Assembly: GCF_017815135.1 (NCBI RefSeq)
Contig: NZ_JAGJCF010000010.1
Coordinates: 1 to 64,000, forward strand
DNA: 64,000 bases
Direction: 5' to 3'
DNA from: Jiella mangrovi
GTDB taxonomy: Bacteria > Pseudomonadota > Alphaproteobacteria > Rhizobiales > Rhizobiaceae
This document shows, piece by piece, positions 1-9,619 of this stretch. Each line of letters begins with the position of its first letter. Position 1 is the first letter of the stretch. Made by a program: the position numbers and the translations under genes. The notes below the pieces were generated by a model that saw only the letters and a list, made by a program, of their open reading frames with translations, ran no database searches and was not told the origin of the DNA.

Positions 1-113
1 TTCAAGCCGTCGCCGAAAGATCGGGATCGAAGAAAGTCGGCATCATCGCCGTCGCCAGAAAGCTTCTCACTGTTCTCAACGCCATGCAGAGAGACAGAAA
101 GGCGTTCGAATGA
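1..113 (+). CDS. IS110-family transposase, C-terminal end only (cut by window edge)
   Basis: Reading the plus strand from base 3 gives an open frame of 36 codons that ends in TGA at 111-113. The peptide ends in a stretch reading IIAVARKLLTVLNAMQRD, which matches the conserved C-terminal helix of IS110/IS1111-type (DEDD) transposases. The rest of the gene lies before the window, so whether the element is intact cannot be judged. It sits about 300 bases beyond the 3' end of glpK and marks the left boundary of the glycerol operon. The short length is the main uncertainty. Confidence 0.72.
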   Translation, partial: QAVAERSGSKKVGIIAVARKLLTVLNAMQRDRKAFE

Positions 114-421
114 ACACAGTTGCCAGAGACTTCTGACGCAACAGAAGCTTAAACGGCACACTGGATGCTCGGGACGGGGCCCGAGCATGACGAACGCGAT
201 GAAAGCGGACGCCTGATCTTGGAGTGTCAGGCACTCGATATGCGCAGTTCGACGAGACTGTCGTGCGCCCTGGCGACGCTCATTTCATCTCGCTCTGAAG
301 AGCCACAGTTGCCCTTGCCGCCGATCGAACCGTCCCGTCGCATAAGCGGACAGCATCCATCGTCCTCAAACGTCTGGCGATCCGAGGTTTCCACGAAGCT
401 GGCGGAAGATTGCGCCCCCCG
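114..421. other. Intergenic gap between the transposase end and glpK, with one hairpin
   Basis: No convincing gene lies here. A perfect 9-bp inverted repeat, ATGCTCGGG at 165-173 and CCCGAGCAT at 180-188 with a 6-base loop, is the only clear structure. It has no T-run on either side, so it is not a classical terminator. It could be part of the end region of the IS110 element or a transcript-end structure for glpK. Confidence 0.4.
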
Positions 422-1909
422 TCACCGCGTCAGCGTGCGCGTCACCGCATCGGCCCAGCCGCTCAACTTGCGGCCTCGGGTGACGGCGTCCATCTGCGGC
501 GTGAACTGGCGGTCCAGCCGCCATTTGGCTGCAAAGCCCTCCATGCCGGGCCACACGCCCGCCTTCTGGCCGGCGAGCCAGGCCGCGCCGAGCGCCGTCG
601 TTTCCAGCACCACGGGCCGGTCGACGGGCGCGTCCAGGAGGTCGGCGAGGCGCTGCATGGTGTAGTCCGAGGCGACCATGCCGCCATCGACCCGCAACAC
701 TGTGCCCGCCGCCGCCGGCCAGTCCTTCTTCATGGCGTTGAGGAGGTCGGCGGTCTGGTAGCACACGGCTTCCAGCGCTGCGCGGGCGATCTCGTTCGGC
801 CCGGTCTTGCGGGTGAGGCCGAAGATCGCGCCGCGGGCTTCGGCGTCCCACCAGGGCGCGCCGAGGCCGGTGAAGGCCGGGACGAGATAGACGTCCTGCT
901 CCGGATCGGCCTTGGCCGCGAGCGGCCCGCTGACATCGGCCTTGTCGATCAGCTTCAGCCCGTCACGCAGCCACTGCACCGCCGCCCCCGCGATGAAGAT
1001 GGATCCCTCCAGCGCATAGGTGGTCCGGCCGCCGAGGCGATAGGCGATGGTGCTCAAGAGCCGGTTGTGCGAGGCGACGCGCTCGGTGCCGGTGTTGAGG
1101 ACGGCGAAACAGCCGGTACCGTAGGTCGATTTCAGCATGCCGGGTTCGAAGCAGGCCTGGCCGAGGGTCGCGGCGTGCTGGTCGCCGGCGATGCCGAGAA
1201 TGGGGATGGCCGCGCCGAAGAGGGCGGGCTCGGTCTCGCCGAACTCCGCGTCGCAGTCCATCACCTGCGGCAGCATCGCCCTTGGCACGTTCAGAAGCTT
1301 CAAAAGCTCGTCGTCCCAGTCATTGGCCGAGATGTCGAACAGCAGCGTGCGCGAGGCGTTGGTCGCGTCCGTCGCATGGACCTTGCCGCCGGTGAGGCGG
1401 AAGAGCAGGAAACTGTCGATCGTCCCGAAGGCGAGCTTGCCGGCCTCGGCCTTATCCCGCGCGCCCTCGACGTGATCGAGCAGCCAGGCGATCTTGGTGC
1501 CGGAGAAATACGGATCGACGATCAGCCCGGTCTTTTCGGTGATCATCGGCTCGGCGCCGTCCGCCACCAGCTTGCGGCAGAACTCGGCGGTGCGCCGGTC
1601 CTGCCAGACGATGGCGTTGTGGATCGGCTTGCCGGTGTCGCGATCCCAGACGACGACGGTCTCGCGCTGGTTGGTGATGCCGATCCCGGCGATGTCGGAG
1701 GCCGAAAGCGAGGCGTCGGCGATGGCGCCCTTGACCGTGTCGACGACGGAATTCCAGATGTCTTCCGGATCGTGCTCGACCCAGCCGGAACGCGGAAAAT
1801 GCTGGGCGAATTCCTGCTGGGCGACGCCCTTGATGCGAGTGCCGTCGTCGAAGACGATCGAGCGCGTCGAGGTGGTTCCCTGATCGATGGCGAGAACGTA
1901 GCCGGACAT
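422..1909 (-). CDS. glpK: Glycerol kinase
   Basis: Phosphorylates glycerol to sn-glycerol-3-phosphate with ATP in the cytoplasm, feeding GlpD. The 495-residue product has the usual length of bacterial GlpK. It carries the FGGY-kinase N-terminal phosphate-binding motif DQGTTSTR (residues 9-16), [11 protein letters not shown], the PYFSGTK signature, the GDQHAAT loop holding the catalytic aspartate, and STYGTGCF. The ATG at 1909 is preceded by GGGAAA. It is the last gene of the minus-strand glp operon, 75 bases after glpV and separated from it by a strong stem-loop. Its place next to a glycerol ABC importer suggests that incoming glycerol is trapped by phosphorylation. Confidence 0.97.
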   Translation of the reverse strand: MSGYVLAIDQGTTSTRSIVFDDGTRIKGVAQQEFAQHFPRSGWVEHDPEDIWNSVVDTVKGAIADASLSASDIAGIGITNQRETVVVWDRDTGKPIHNAIVWQDRRTAEFCRKLVADGAEPMITEKTGLIVDPYFSGTKIAWLLDHVEGARDKAEAGKLAFGTIDSFLLFRLTGGKVHATDATNASRTLLFDISANDWDDELLKLLNVPRAMLPQVMDCDAEFGETEPALFGAAIPILGIAGDQHAATLGQACFEPGMLKSTYGTGCFAVLNTGTERVASHNRLLSTIAYRLGGRTTYALEGSIFIAGAAVQWLRDGLKLIDKADVSGPLAAKADPEQDVYLVPAFTGLGAPWWDAEARGAIFGLTRKTGPNEIARAALEAVCYQTADLLNAMKKDWPAAAGTVLRVDGGMVASDYTMQRLADLLDAPVDRPVVLETTALGAAWLAGQKAGVWPGMEGFAAKWRLDRQFTPQMDAVTRGRKLSGWADAVTRTLTR

Positions 1910-1941
1910 GATGATTTCCCGAGTTCATTCAGCATAAAAGG

Positions 1942-1969
1942 CGAAAGCCGGGGCGGACCCCGGCTTTCG
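1942..1969 (-). terminator. Intra-operon stem-loop between glpV and glpK
   Basis: A perfect 12-bp stem (CGAAAGCCGGGG pairing with CCCCGGCTTTCG) with a 4-base loop fills most of the glpV-glpK gap. On the minus strand it is followed by CCTTTTATG. Such structures after a binding-protein gene commonly protect the upstream mRNA or terminate part of the transcripts, which would make GlpV more abundant than GlpK. The T-run is short, so partial termination or a 3'-end stabiliser is more likely than a full stop. Confidence 0.6.
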
Positions 1970-1984
1970 TGTCAGTGAGACGGC

Positions 1985-3805
<1,821 letters not shown>

Positions 3806-3893
3806 GAAGTATCCTCCCGTTGATAAGAGCCGGTCGATTCATCCCGAGACCCGAGCCGACCGGCGGCGGCGCGAATCCATGTTCCCTTCCGCC

Positions 3894-4178
3894 TCAGACG
3901 ACGCGGAAGACGAGAGCGAAGAAGGCCGCGCAGACGATCAGCGCGTACCAGAGCGACAGATCGGTGGCCCAGAGCCAGCCGAGGCAGATGAAGGCGGAGC
4001 CGAGCAGGGACACGAACAAGCGGTCGCCCCGCGTCGTCTCGAAGCGCAGGATGCCGGTGCGTGGGCTACCGCCGGGCGAGGCGTATTCCCACACGCCCAT
4101 CAAGGCGATCAGCCCGAAGATGACGATGAAGAAGATTGCCGTAGGCCAGGTCCAGGCCATCCAGGATAGGTCGATCAT
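3894..4178 (-). CDS. glpU: Small membrane protein of glycerol transporter (DUF2160)
   Basis: A 94-residue membrane protein with three predicted hydrophobic segments (about residues 8-28, 53-70 and 73-93). It matches the DUF2160 family called GlpU in rhizobial glycerol operons, where its exact role in the importer is unknown. The start at 4178 is chosen because GGGAG lies seven bases upstream; the longer open frame to 4316 runs into the opposite-strand toxin gene. Normally glpU follows glpQ directly. Here 1.4 kb of foreign-looking DNA separates them, leaving only about 70 bases of clean upstream sequence for a private promoter. Confidence 0.88.
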   Translation of the reverse strand: MIDLSWMAWTWPTAIFFIVIFGLIALMGVWEYASPGGSPRTGILRFETTRGDRLFVSLLGSAFICLGWLWATDLSLWYALIVCAAFFALVFRVV

Positions 4179-4246
4179 CTGGTGACTCCCATTGCAGCCA
4201 TATTCGTTCTTGCGTATTTTTTGACTGAGTGAAGACGGATAAGCGT

Positions 4247-4483
4247 ATGGACATTCGATTCTCGAACGCGGCCCGTCGAGGTCTGAAAGCCATGCCTGCC
4301 AAAGATCAGGCGGCAATGGTCACCAAGCTCATCCGCTACGCCGACACTGGCGAGGGCGACGTCGTCAAGTTGACGGATCAGACGGGGTATCGCCTGCGGC
4401 ATGGAAACTGGCGTGCGGTGTTCGAGCTGATCGACGGGATCTACGTCGTCAAAATCGCCCACAGGCGAGAAGTCTATCGTTGA
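4247..4483 (+). CDS. RelE/ParE-like toxin of a type II toxin-antitoxin pair
   Basis: A 78-residue basic protein with the RelE/ParE-fold features TKLIRYADTGEGDVVKL, RLRHGNWRAVFEL and a C-terminal HRREVYR. In the RelE family these residues lie around the mRNA-cleaving groove. ATG 4247 is preferred over an in-frame GTG at 4229 because GGA lies seven bases before the ATG. It is followed after 12 bases by an HTH antitoxin gene, a toxin-first order as in higBA. The pair stands opposite to the glp operon it interrupts. Whether it acts as an mRNA interferase or a gyrase poison cannot be told from sequence. Confidence 0.82.
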   Translation: MDIRFSNAARRGLKAMPAKDQAAMVTKLIRYADTGEGDVVKLTDQTGYRLRHGNWRAVFELIDGIYVVKIAHRREVYR

Positions 4484-4495
4484 CGGAGCAACGCC

Positions 4496-4852
4496 ATGAA
4501 CGAAGCGGTCAATCTGAAGGGCGATAAACTCATCGTCCTGACAGAGGAAGAGTATCGGACAATCATCGAGGACGCGGGCGATGCGGCGATCGCCGAGCAG
4601 GCAATGATCGACTACGAGCGCGCCCCCTCGATGCCTTCCGAACTCGTGCTGGCGTCGCTGAACGGCGAGCTCCACCCGCTCGCCGCCTGGCGCAAGTCCG
4701 TCGGCTTGACGCAGGCCGATCTGGCGGCGGCCGCGGGCCTTCGTCCGGCGACGGTGTCGGACATCGAGAGCCGAAAGATCGACCCGCGACTGTCGACGCT
4801 GAAGGCACTGGCCAAGGCGCTGAAGCTCGGGATCGAGGACATCGTGGACTAA
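4496..4852 (+). CDS. XRE-type HTH antitoxin
   Basis: A 118-residue protein whose C-terminal half (about residues 60-118) is a Cro/C1-type helix-turn-helix with the pattern GLTQADLAAAAGLRPATVSDIES. The N-terminal half is acidic and probably binds the toxin encoded just upstream. GGAG lies eight bases before the ATG. As in other type II modules it most likely represses its own operon and neutralises the toxin. The gene ends ten bases before a palindromic repeat block. Confidence 0.85.
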   Translation: MNEAVNLKGDKLIVLTEEEYRTIIEDAGDAAIAEQAMIDYERAPSMPSELVLASLNGELHPLAAWRKSVGLTQADLAAAAGLRPATVSDIESRKIDPRLSTLKALAKALKLGIEDIVD

Positions 4853-4870
4853 GTCAGCCGTCTGCGCCGC

Positions 4871-4923
4871 CATTCCCTCGCCCTTCGAGGCCGCCTGCGG
4901 CGACACCTCAGGATGAGGGAATG
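4871..4923. repeat. Palindromic REP-like element A1
   Basis: Inverted repeat with outer arms CATTCCCTCGCCCTTCGAGG and CCTCAGGATGAGGGAATG and a central GCCGCC/GGCG stem. It belongs to the most frequent repeat family of the window (family A, eight copies) and pairs head-to-head with A2. Confidence 0.9.
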
Positions 4924-4994
4924 GGGTGGCGATGGAGCTTTTCCAGCAGCTCGAGCAAAACGCGGCGTCTCCAGTCTGCCGCCGCCCTAGCAGT

Positions 4995-5047
4995 CGCCCC
5001 CTCATCCTGAGGTGCGAGCGCAGCTCGCCTCGAAGGGCGAGGGGGCG
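4995..5047. repeat. Palindromic REP-like element A2
   Basis: Reverse-oriented family A copy. The outer arms are CGCCCCCTCATCCTGAGG and CCTCGAAGGGCGAGGGGGCG, and the inner stem is GAGC/GCTC. Together with A1 and the roughly 70 bases between them it forms a composite of about 190 bases (4862-5053), which recurs at 5447-5602. Confidence 0.9.
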
Positions 5048-5125
5048 TCGCGCAGACGACTGCCAATGCTTGCCTCCGTCAACGTCTCTCAGCAAACTGC
5101 AATCCGTGTTTGCAGGAGAGCTGCC

Positions 5126-5431
5126 ATGGAAGCGACGGTCTACATCCTGCGCTGCGCCGACGGCAGCTACTATACCGGCCTCACCAGGCAGCCGGTCGAA
5201 GCCCGTGTCTGGGAGCACAACAACGATCCCGACCCCAAGGCCTTCACCTTCAGGCGGCGCCCGGTGCAGCTCGTTTTTACCGAGACCTATGACCGTCTGC
5301 TCGACGCGATCGCGCGGGAAAAGCAGATCAAGGGCTGGAACCGTCGCAAGAAGGAGACGCTGATTGCGATGAATTACGTGGGACTGCCGGTGCTGTCGCG
5401 CCGTGGGCATCTGGTGGGGAAGAAGGAGTAG
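5126..5431 (+). CDS. Single-domain GIY-YIG nuclease
   Basis: A 101-residue protein of the small bacterial GIY-YIG group (UvrC-N/URI-like, formerly UPF0213). VYIL near residues 5-8 and YYTGLT near 15-20 correspond to the GIY and YIG strands. EARVWEHNN and AIAREKQIKGWNRRKKETLI supply the conserved helix and the metal-binding glutamate. ATG 5126 has AGGAGAG six bases upstream, and the longer open frame to 5012 only reads the repeat. The gene is bracketed by two near-identical copies of a composite palindromic repeat and lies opposite to the glp operon. Its cellular target is unknown; a role in moving the flanking repeats is a hypothesis. Confidence 0.9.
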   Translation: MEATVYILRCADGSYYTGLTRQPVEARVWEHNNDPDPKAFTFRRRPVQLVFTETYDRLLDAIAREKQIKGWNRRKKETLIAMNYVGLPVLSRRGHLVGKKE

Positions 5432-5455
5432 AGCCCCGGTTCGATGCTGCGGCGC

Positions 5456-5508
5456 CATTCCCTCGCCCTTCGAGGCCGCCTTCGGCGGCACCTCAGGATG
5501 AGGGAATG
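5456..5508. repeat. Palindromic REP-like element A3
   Basis: Same sequence type and orientation as A1, differing at a few bases in the centre (GCCGCCTTCGGCGGC). It opens the second composite repeat, 15 bases after the nuclease gene. Confidence 0.9.
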
Positions 5509-5543
5509 GGTTGACGTCGGAGCTTAGCCGCCGCCCTAGCAGT

Positions 5544-5596
5544 CGCCCCCTCATCCTGAGGTGCGAGCGCAGCTCGCCTCGAAGGGCGAGGGGGCG
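5544..5596. repeat. Palindromic REP-like element A4
   Basis: Identical to A2 over its whole length. A3-A4 repeats the A1-A2 composite with a deletion of roughly 35 bases in the spacer. It ends 29 bases before the glpQ stop codon. Confidence 0.9.
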
Positions 5597-5625
5597 TCGC
5601 GCCGGCGTTGGAGCAAGCACCCCCA

Positions 5626-6519
5626 TCACACCCGCCCCAGGGCAAAGCCCTTGGCGATGTAGTTCCTGACGAACCAGATCACGATCGCGCCCGGAATGAT
5701 CGTCAGCGCGCCGGCGGCCGCGAGCACCCCCCAGTCCATGCCGGAGGCCGAGACCGTGCGCGTCATGATCGCCGAGATGGGCTTGGCGTCGGTGACCGTC
5801 AAAGTGCGGGCGAGCAGAAGCTCGACCCAGGAGAACATGAAGCAGAAGAAGGCAGCGACGCCGATGCCGGAGGCGATCAGGGGGGTGAAGATCTTGAAGA
5901 AGAACTTCGGGAAGGAATAGCCGTCGATATAGGCGGTCTCGTCGATTTCCTTGGGAACGCCCGACATGAAGCCCTCCAGAATCCACACCGCCAGCGGCAC
6001 GTTGAAGAGGCAGTGGGCAAGTGCCACCGCGATGTGAGTGTCGATCAGGCCGAAGGCCGAATAGAGCTGGAAGAAGGGCAGGGCAAAGACCGCCGGCGGC
6101 GCCATGCGGTTGGTAAGCAGCCAGAAGAACAGGTGCTTGTCGCCCAGAAACCGGTAGCGCGAGAAGGCATAGGCTGCCGGCAGGGCGACGGCCACCGAGA
6201 TCACCATGTTCATGAGGACGTAGATGATCGAGTTGACATAGCCCATGTACCAGGAGGGATCGGTGAAGATCACCTCGTAGTTGCGCAAGGTCGGGTTCTG
6301 CGGCCAGAGCGTCAGCGTGCCGAGGATCTCCTGGTTGGTCTTGAAGCTCATATTGACGAGCCAGTAGATCGGCAGGAGCAGGAAGACGATGTAGAGCGCC
6401 GGGATCAGCGCCTTCCATTTAAAATGGCCGGTCTTCATCCGCGAGCGGGCGGCGATCGCGCTTTCGGAATGGGCGGCCCCGGGCAGGCTCGGATGGGCGG
6501 TGGTCGCCTGGTCGCTCAT
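5626..6519 (-). CDS. glpQ: Glycerol ABC transporter permease 2
   Basis: Inner-membrane permease of the MalG/UgpE type, 297 residues, with about six membrane segments. The permease EAA loop is seen as EIDETAYIDGYSFPKFFFKI, the contact site for an ATPase subunit. The start is set at 6519, where ATG overlaps the TGA of glpP (ATGA), a sign of translational coupling. The open frame upstream of this ATG is only a shadow of glpP. An alternative start at the methionine 27 codons downstream would remove a non-membrane N-terminal arm. The gene is the last one before the 1.4-kb interruption of the operon. Confidence 0.93.
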   Translation of the reverse strand: MSDQATTAHPSLPGAAHSESAIAARSRMKTGHFKWKALIPALYIVFLLLPIYWLVNMSFKTNQEILGTLTLWPQNPTLRNYEVIFTDPSWYMGYVNSIIYVLMNMVISVAVALPAAYAFSRYRFLGDKHLFFWLLTNRMAPPAVFALPFFQLYSAFGLIDTHIAVALAHCLFNVPLAVWILEGFMSGVPKEIDETAYIDGYSFPKFFFKIFTPLIASGIGVAAFFCFMFSWVELLLARTLTVTDAKPISAIMTRTVSASGMDWGVLAAAGALTIIPGAIVIWFVRNYIAKGFALGRV

Positions 6520-7403
6520 TCTGCGCCTCCCGTCATCGGCTTGTCGTTTCCGGCATTGGTCATCACCGTGTAGAAGATCCACGACAACAACAGGATGATC
6601 AGGAAGTAGATCAGGCTCATCGCCGCTGCCTCGCCGATGTTGAACTGGCCGATGGCGAGCTTGACGAGGTCGATGGACAGGAAGGTCGTCGAGTTGCCCG
6701 GGCCGCCGCCGGTGACGACGAAGGGCTCGGTGTAGATCATGAAACTGTCCATGAAGCGCAGGAGGACGGCGATCAGAAGCACGCGCCCCATCTTCGGCAG
6801 CTGGATGTAGCGGAAGACCGCCCAGCGCGAGGCGCCGTCGATCTTGGCGGCCTGATAGTATGCGTCGGGGATCGAGACGAGACCGGCGTAGCACAGGAGG
6901 ACGACGAGGCTCGTCCAGTGCCACACGTCCATCACCACCACGGTCACCCAGGCGTCGAGGACGTTGCGCACGTAGTTGTAGTCGATGCCGAGCGCATCCA
7001 CCGTGTAGCCGAGAAGGCCGATGTCGGTGCGGGCGAAGACCTGCCAGATGGTGCCGACGACGTTCCAGGGGATGAGCAGGGGCAGCGCCATCAGGACGAG
7101 GCAGACCGGCACCCAGATGCCCTTCTTGGGCATGGCCAGGGCAACGAGGATGCCGAGCGGCACCTCGATGGCGAGGATGATGGCCGAGAACAGGAGGTTG
7201 CGCAAAAGCGCGTCGTGGAAGCGCTCCGACGTCAGCACCTCGCGGAACCAGTCGGCGCCGTACCAGAAGAACTGGTTGTTGCCGAAACTATCCTGCACCG
7301 AATAGTTCACCACCGTCATCAGCGGGATCACCGCCGAGAAGGCGACGAGCAGGAGCACCGGCAGGACGAAGAACCAGGCCTTGTTGTTCCAGGTCTTTTC
7401 CAT
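6516..7403 (-). CDS. glpP: Glycerol ABC transporter permease 1
   Basis: Inner-membrane permease of the MalF/UgpA type, 295 residues, starting with a hydrophobic helix (about residues 9-30) and followed by five further segments. The EAA loop reads YYQAAKIDGASRWAVFRYIQLP. Together with GlpQ it should form the glycerol channel energised by GlpS and GlpT. A GGGGGG ribosome site precedes ATG 7403, 12 bases after glpT. The name in this operon refers to the rhizobial ABC importer and not to the enterobacterial glycerophosphodiesterase genes. Confidence 0.93.
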   Translation of the reverse strand: MEKTWNNKAWFFVLPVLLLVAFSAVIPLMTVVNYSVQDSFGNNQFFWYGADWFREVLTSERFHDALLRNLLFSAIILAIEVPLGILVALAMPKKGIWVPVCLVLMALPLLIPWNVVGTIWQVFARTDIGLLGYTVDALGIDYNYVRNVLDAWVTVVVMDVWHWTSLVVLLCYAGLVSIPDAYYQAAKIDGASRWAVFRYIQLPKMGRVLLIAVLLRFMDSFMIYTEPFVVTGGGPGNSTTFLSIDLVKLAIGQFNIGEAAAMSLIYFLIILLLSWIFYTVMTNAGNDKPMTGGAE

Positions 7404-7415
7404 GGTTGTCCCCCC

Positions 7416-8492
7416 TCAGGCCCGCGCCACGAGCCAGGAATCGGCGTAAAGGTTCAGCCGCTCCTCGGCAAAAGCGATGTCGGCATCGGCCGGGACGCTC
7501 TGATCCTCGTGGAGGATCGCGCTGACGCGGTGCTCGCCGAGCCTTGCGCGGACGATCTTTTCCGAGCCGATGTCCTCGACCTTTTCCACCTTGACGGGAA
7601 TTCCCTGTCCGCGCGGGACGAGGCTGACGAATTCGGGACGGATGCCGAGCTCGGTCGTCTTGCCGGATTTCGCCCGGCCGATCGCGGCCGGCAGCTTGAT
7701 CCGCTCGCCGGAGATCGTCGCCTCGCCGCCGTCGAGCTTGCAGGGCAGGACGTTCATGCCGGGCGAGCCGATGAAATAGCCGACGAAGGTGTGCTGCGGG
7801 CGCTCGAACAGCTCTTCCGGCGTGCCGATCTGGACGACCTCGCCGGCATACATGACGACGACCTTGTCGGCGAAGGTCAAAGCCTCGGTCTGGTCGTGGG
7901 TGACATAGACCATGGTCATCTGGAACTCGCGATGGAGCTGCTTCAGCTCCGAGCGCAGCTGCCATTTCATATGCGGGTCAATGACCGTCAGCGGCTCGTC
8001 GAAGAGGATGGCGTTGACGTCGGAGCGCACGAGGCCGCGACCAAGGGAGATCTTCTGCTTCTCGTCGGCGGTGAGGCCGCGCGCCTTGCGGTCGGCCTTC
8101 GCCGCAAGGCCGATGCGGCGCAGCATGTCGTCCACGCGCGGCCCGATCTCGGCCTTCGGCACCTTGCGGTTCTTCAGCGGGAAGCCAAGATTTTCGCGCA
8201 CCGTCATGGTGTCGTAGATCACCGGAAACTGGAACACCTGGGCGATGTTGCGCGCCTCGGGCGTCAGCATGGTGACGTCCCGGTCGTCGAAGCGGACATG
8301 GCCTTCGGATGGCGTGAGGAGGCCGGAAATGATGTTGAGGAGCGTGGTCTTGCCGCAGCCCGACGGCCCGAGCAGCGCATAGGCGCCGCCGTCCTCGAAG
8401 GCGGTGTCGACTTCGCGAAGGGCATAGTTGTTCGCCTTGGCAAGCTCGGGCGAATAGGCGTGGCGGATATGATCGAGCCGGATGCGGGCCAT
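7416..8492 (-). CDS. glpT: Glycerol ABC transporter ATPase GlpT (degenerate signature motif)
   Basis: A 358-residue ATPase of the UgpC/MalK group with a C-terminal regulatory (TOBE/OB) region from about residue 240. Walker A (GPSGCGKTT, 42-50), the Q-loop (FQFP), Walker B (ILFDEP, 162-167) and the H-loop histidine (YVTHD, H199) are canonical. The ABC signature is not: where LSGGQ is expected the sequence is LTADE (140-144), and the D-loop reads TVID. GlpT therefore supplies a good nucleotide-binding face but a poor signature face. It lies 11 bases after glpS, with AAGGAG before the ATG. It is not related to the MFS glycerol-3-phosphate antiporter also called GlpT. Confidence 0.93.
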   Translation of the reverse strand: MARIRLDHIRHAYSPELAKANNYALREVDTAFEDGGAYALLGPSGCGKTTLLNIISGLLTPSEGHVRFDDRDVTMLTPEARNIAQVFQFPVIYDTMTVRENLGFPLKNRKVPKAEIGPRVDDMLRRIGLAAKADRKARGLTADEKQKISLGRGLVRSDVNAILFDEPLTVIDPHMKWQLRSELKQLHREFQMTMVYVTHDQTEALTFADKVVVMYAGEVVQIGTPEELFERPQHTFVGYFIGSPGMNVLPCKLDGGEATISGERIKLPAAIGRAKSGKTTELGIRPEFVSLVPRGQGIPVKVEKVEDIGSEKIVRARLGEHRVSAILHEDQSVPADADIAFAEERLNLYADSWLVARA

Positions 8493-8503
8493 CGGGTTCT
8501 CCT

Positions 8504-9580
8504 TCAGGCCGCCAATGCGGCGGGCGCGCCGACGGCGTCGCCGGCCTCGTCGAAGACGAGGATTTCAGCCGGATCGAAAGACAGGTGGACGGTGTCGCCG
8601 GCCTCGACACGCCGCACGCCATGGACGAGGGCGATGATCTCGGCGCCGGCGTGATCGGCATGGATGAAGGTCTGCGAACCGGTGACCTCGGTCAGCGAAA
8701 CCCGCGCGTCGAAGCCGGCGCCTTGCGTCTTGCCGAGTTCCAGCCGGTGCGGGCGAATGCCGATCCGGTAGCGTCCATCGGCCAGGCCGGCATGGGCGCC
8801 GCTCGCGGCAAAATCGACGCCGTCCTTGCCGGTGAAGCGGCCGCCGCGCTTGTCGACGGCAAGGACGTTCAGCGGCGGGTCGGAGAAGGTGGTCGCGGTG
8901 ACGATGTCGCGCGGCTGGCGATAGACGGTGGTGGTGTCGCCGAACTGGGTGACACGGCCCTTCGACAAGGTCGCGGTCTTGCCGCCGAGGAGCAGCGCCT
9001 CGTGCGGCTCGGTGGTGGCGTAGACGAAGATCGCCCCGGTCTCGGCGAAGATCTTCGGCAGTTCCTCGCGCAGTTCCTCGCGCAGCTTGTAGTCGAGATT
9101 GGCGAGCGGCTCGTCGAGGAGGACGAGATCGGCGTTCTTGACGAGGGCCCGGGCAAGCGCGGTGCGCTGCTGCTGGCCGCCGGACAGATTGAGCGGCGTG
9201 CGATCGAGATAGGGCGTCATCTGGAGAAGGTCGGCGGCCTTCTTCACCGCCTTGTCGATCTCGTCCTTGGGCCGTCCGGCGACGCGCATCGGCGAGGCGA
9301 TGTTCTCGTAGACCGTCAGCGTCGGGTAGTTGATGAACTGCTGGTAGACCATGGCGACGTTGCGCCGGCGCACGGGAGTGCCGGTGACGTCCTTGCCGTC
9401 CATGATCACCTGGCCGGAGGTCGGCGCGTCGAGCCCGGCCATCAGCCGCATCAGCGAGGTCTTGCCGGCAAGGGTCGGGCCGAGCAGGACGTTGATCGAG
9501 CCGCGCTGGAGCTGCAGCGAGACATCGACGATGTGATCCTCGGCGCCGACCTTGCGGCTGACATTGATGAGTTCGAGCAA
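8504..9580 (-). CDS. glpS: Glycerol ABC transporter ATPase GlpS (altered Walker A, no H-loop His)
   Basis: A 358-residue ATPase, partner of GlpT. The ABC signature LSGGQQQR (132-139), Walker B (LVLLDEP, 152-158) and the D-loop ANLD are canonical. Walker A reads GPTLAGKT (34-41), with leucine where the second glycycine position of GxxGxGK normally has glycine. The switch motif reads YATTEP, with threonine 190 where the catalytic H-loop histidine is expected. A TOBE-like domain fills the C-terminal third. Translation starts at TTG 9580, preceded by a strong GGGAGG, so the rare start codon is well supported. Combined with GlpT, this gives one complete and one degenerate ATP site. Confidence 0.93.
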   Translation of the reverse strand: MLELINVSRKVGAEDHIVDVSLQLQRGSINVLLGPTLAGKTSLMRLMAGLDAPTSGQVIMDGKDVTGTPVRRRNVAMVYQQFINYPTLTVYENIASPMRVAGRPKDEIDKAVKKAADLLQMTPYLDRTPLNLSGGQQQRTALARALVKNADLVLLDEPLANLDYKLREELREELPKIFAETGAIFVYATTEPHEALLLGGKTATLSKGRVTQFGDTTTVYRQPRDIVTATTFSDPPLNVLAVDKRGGRFTGKDGVDFAASGAHAGLADGRYRIGIRPHRLELGKTQGAGFDARVSLTEVTGSQTFIHADHAGAEIIALVHGVRRVEAGDTVHLSFDPAEILVFDEAGDAVGAPAALAA

Positions 9581-9619
9581 TCCGTCCTCCCAAACGGCGC
9601 AAGGGTCCCGGCAAGTCGC

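Noticed and set aside
165-665. Plus-strand open frame overlapping the glpK 3' end
   Set aside because: Arg/Ser-rich product with no domain; most of it is the antisense of glpK.
4862-5602. CRISPR array
   Set aside because: The repeats are palindromic, about 50 bases long, unevenly spaced and in alternating orientation; there are no regular spacers or cas genes.
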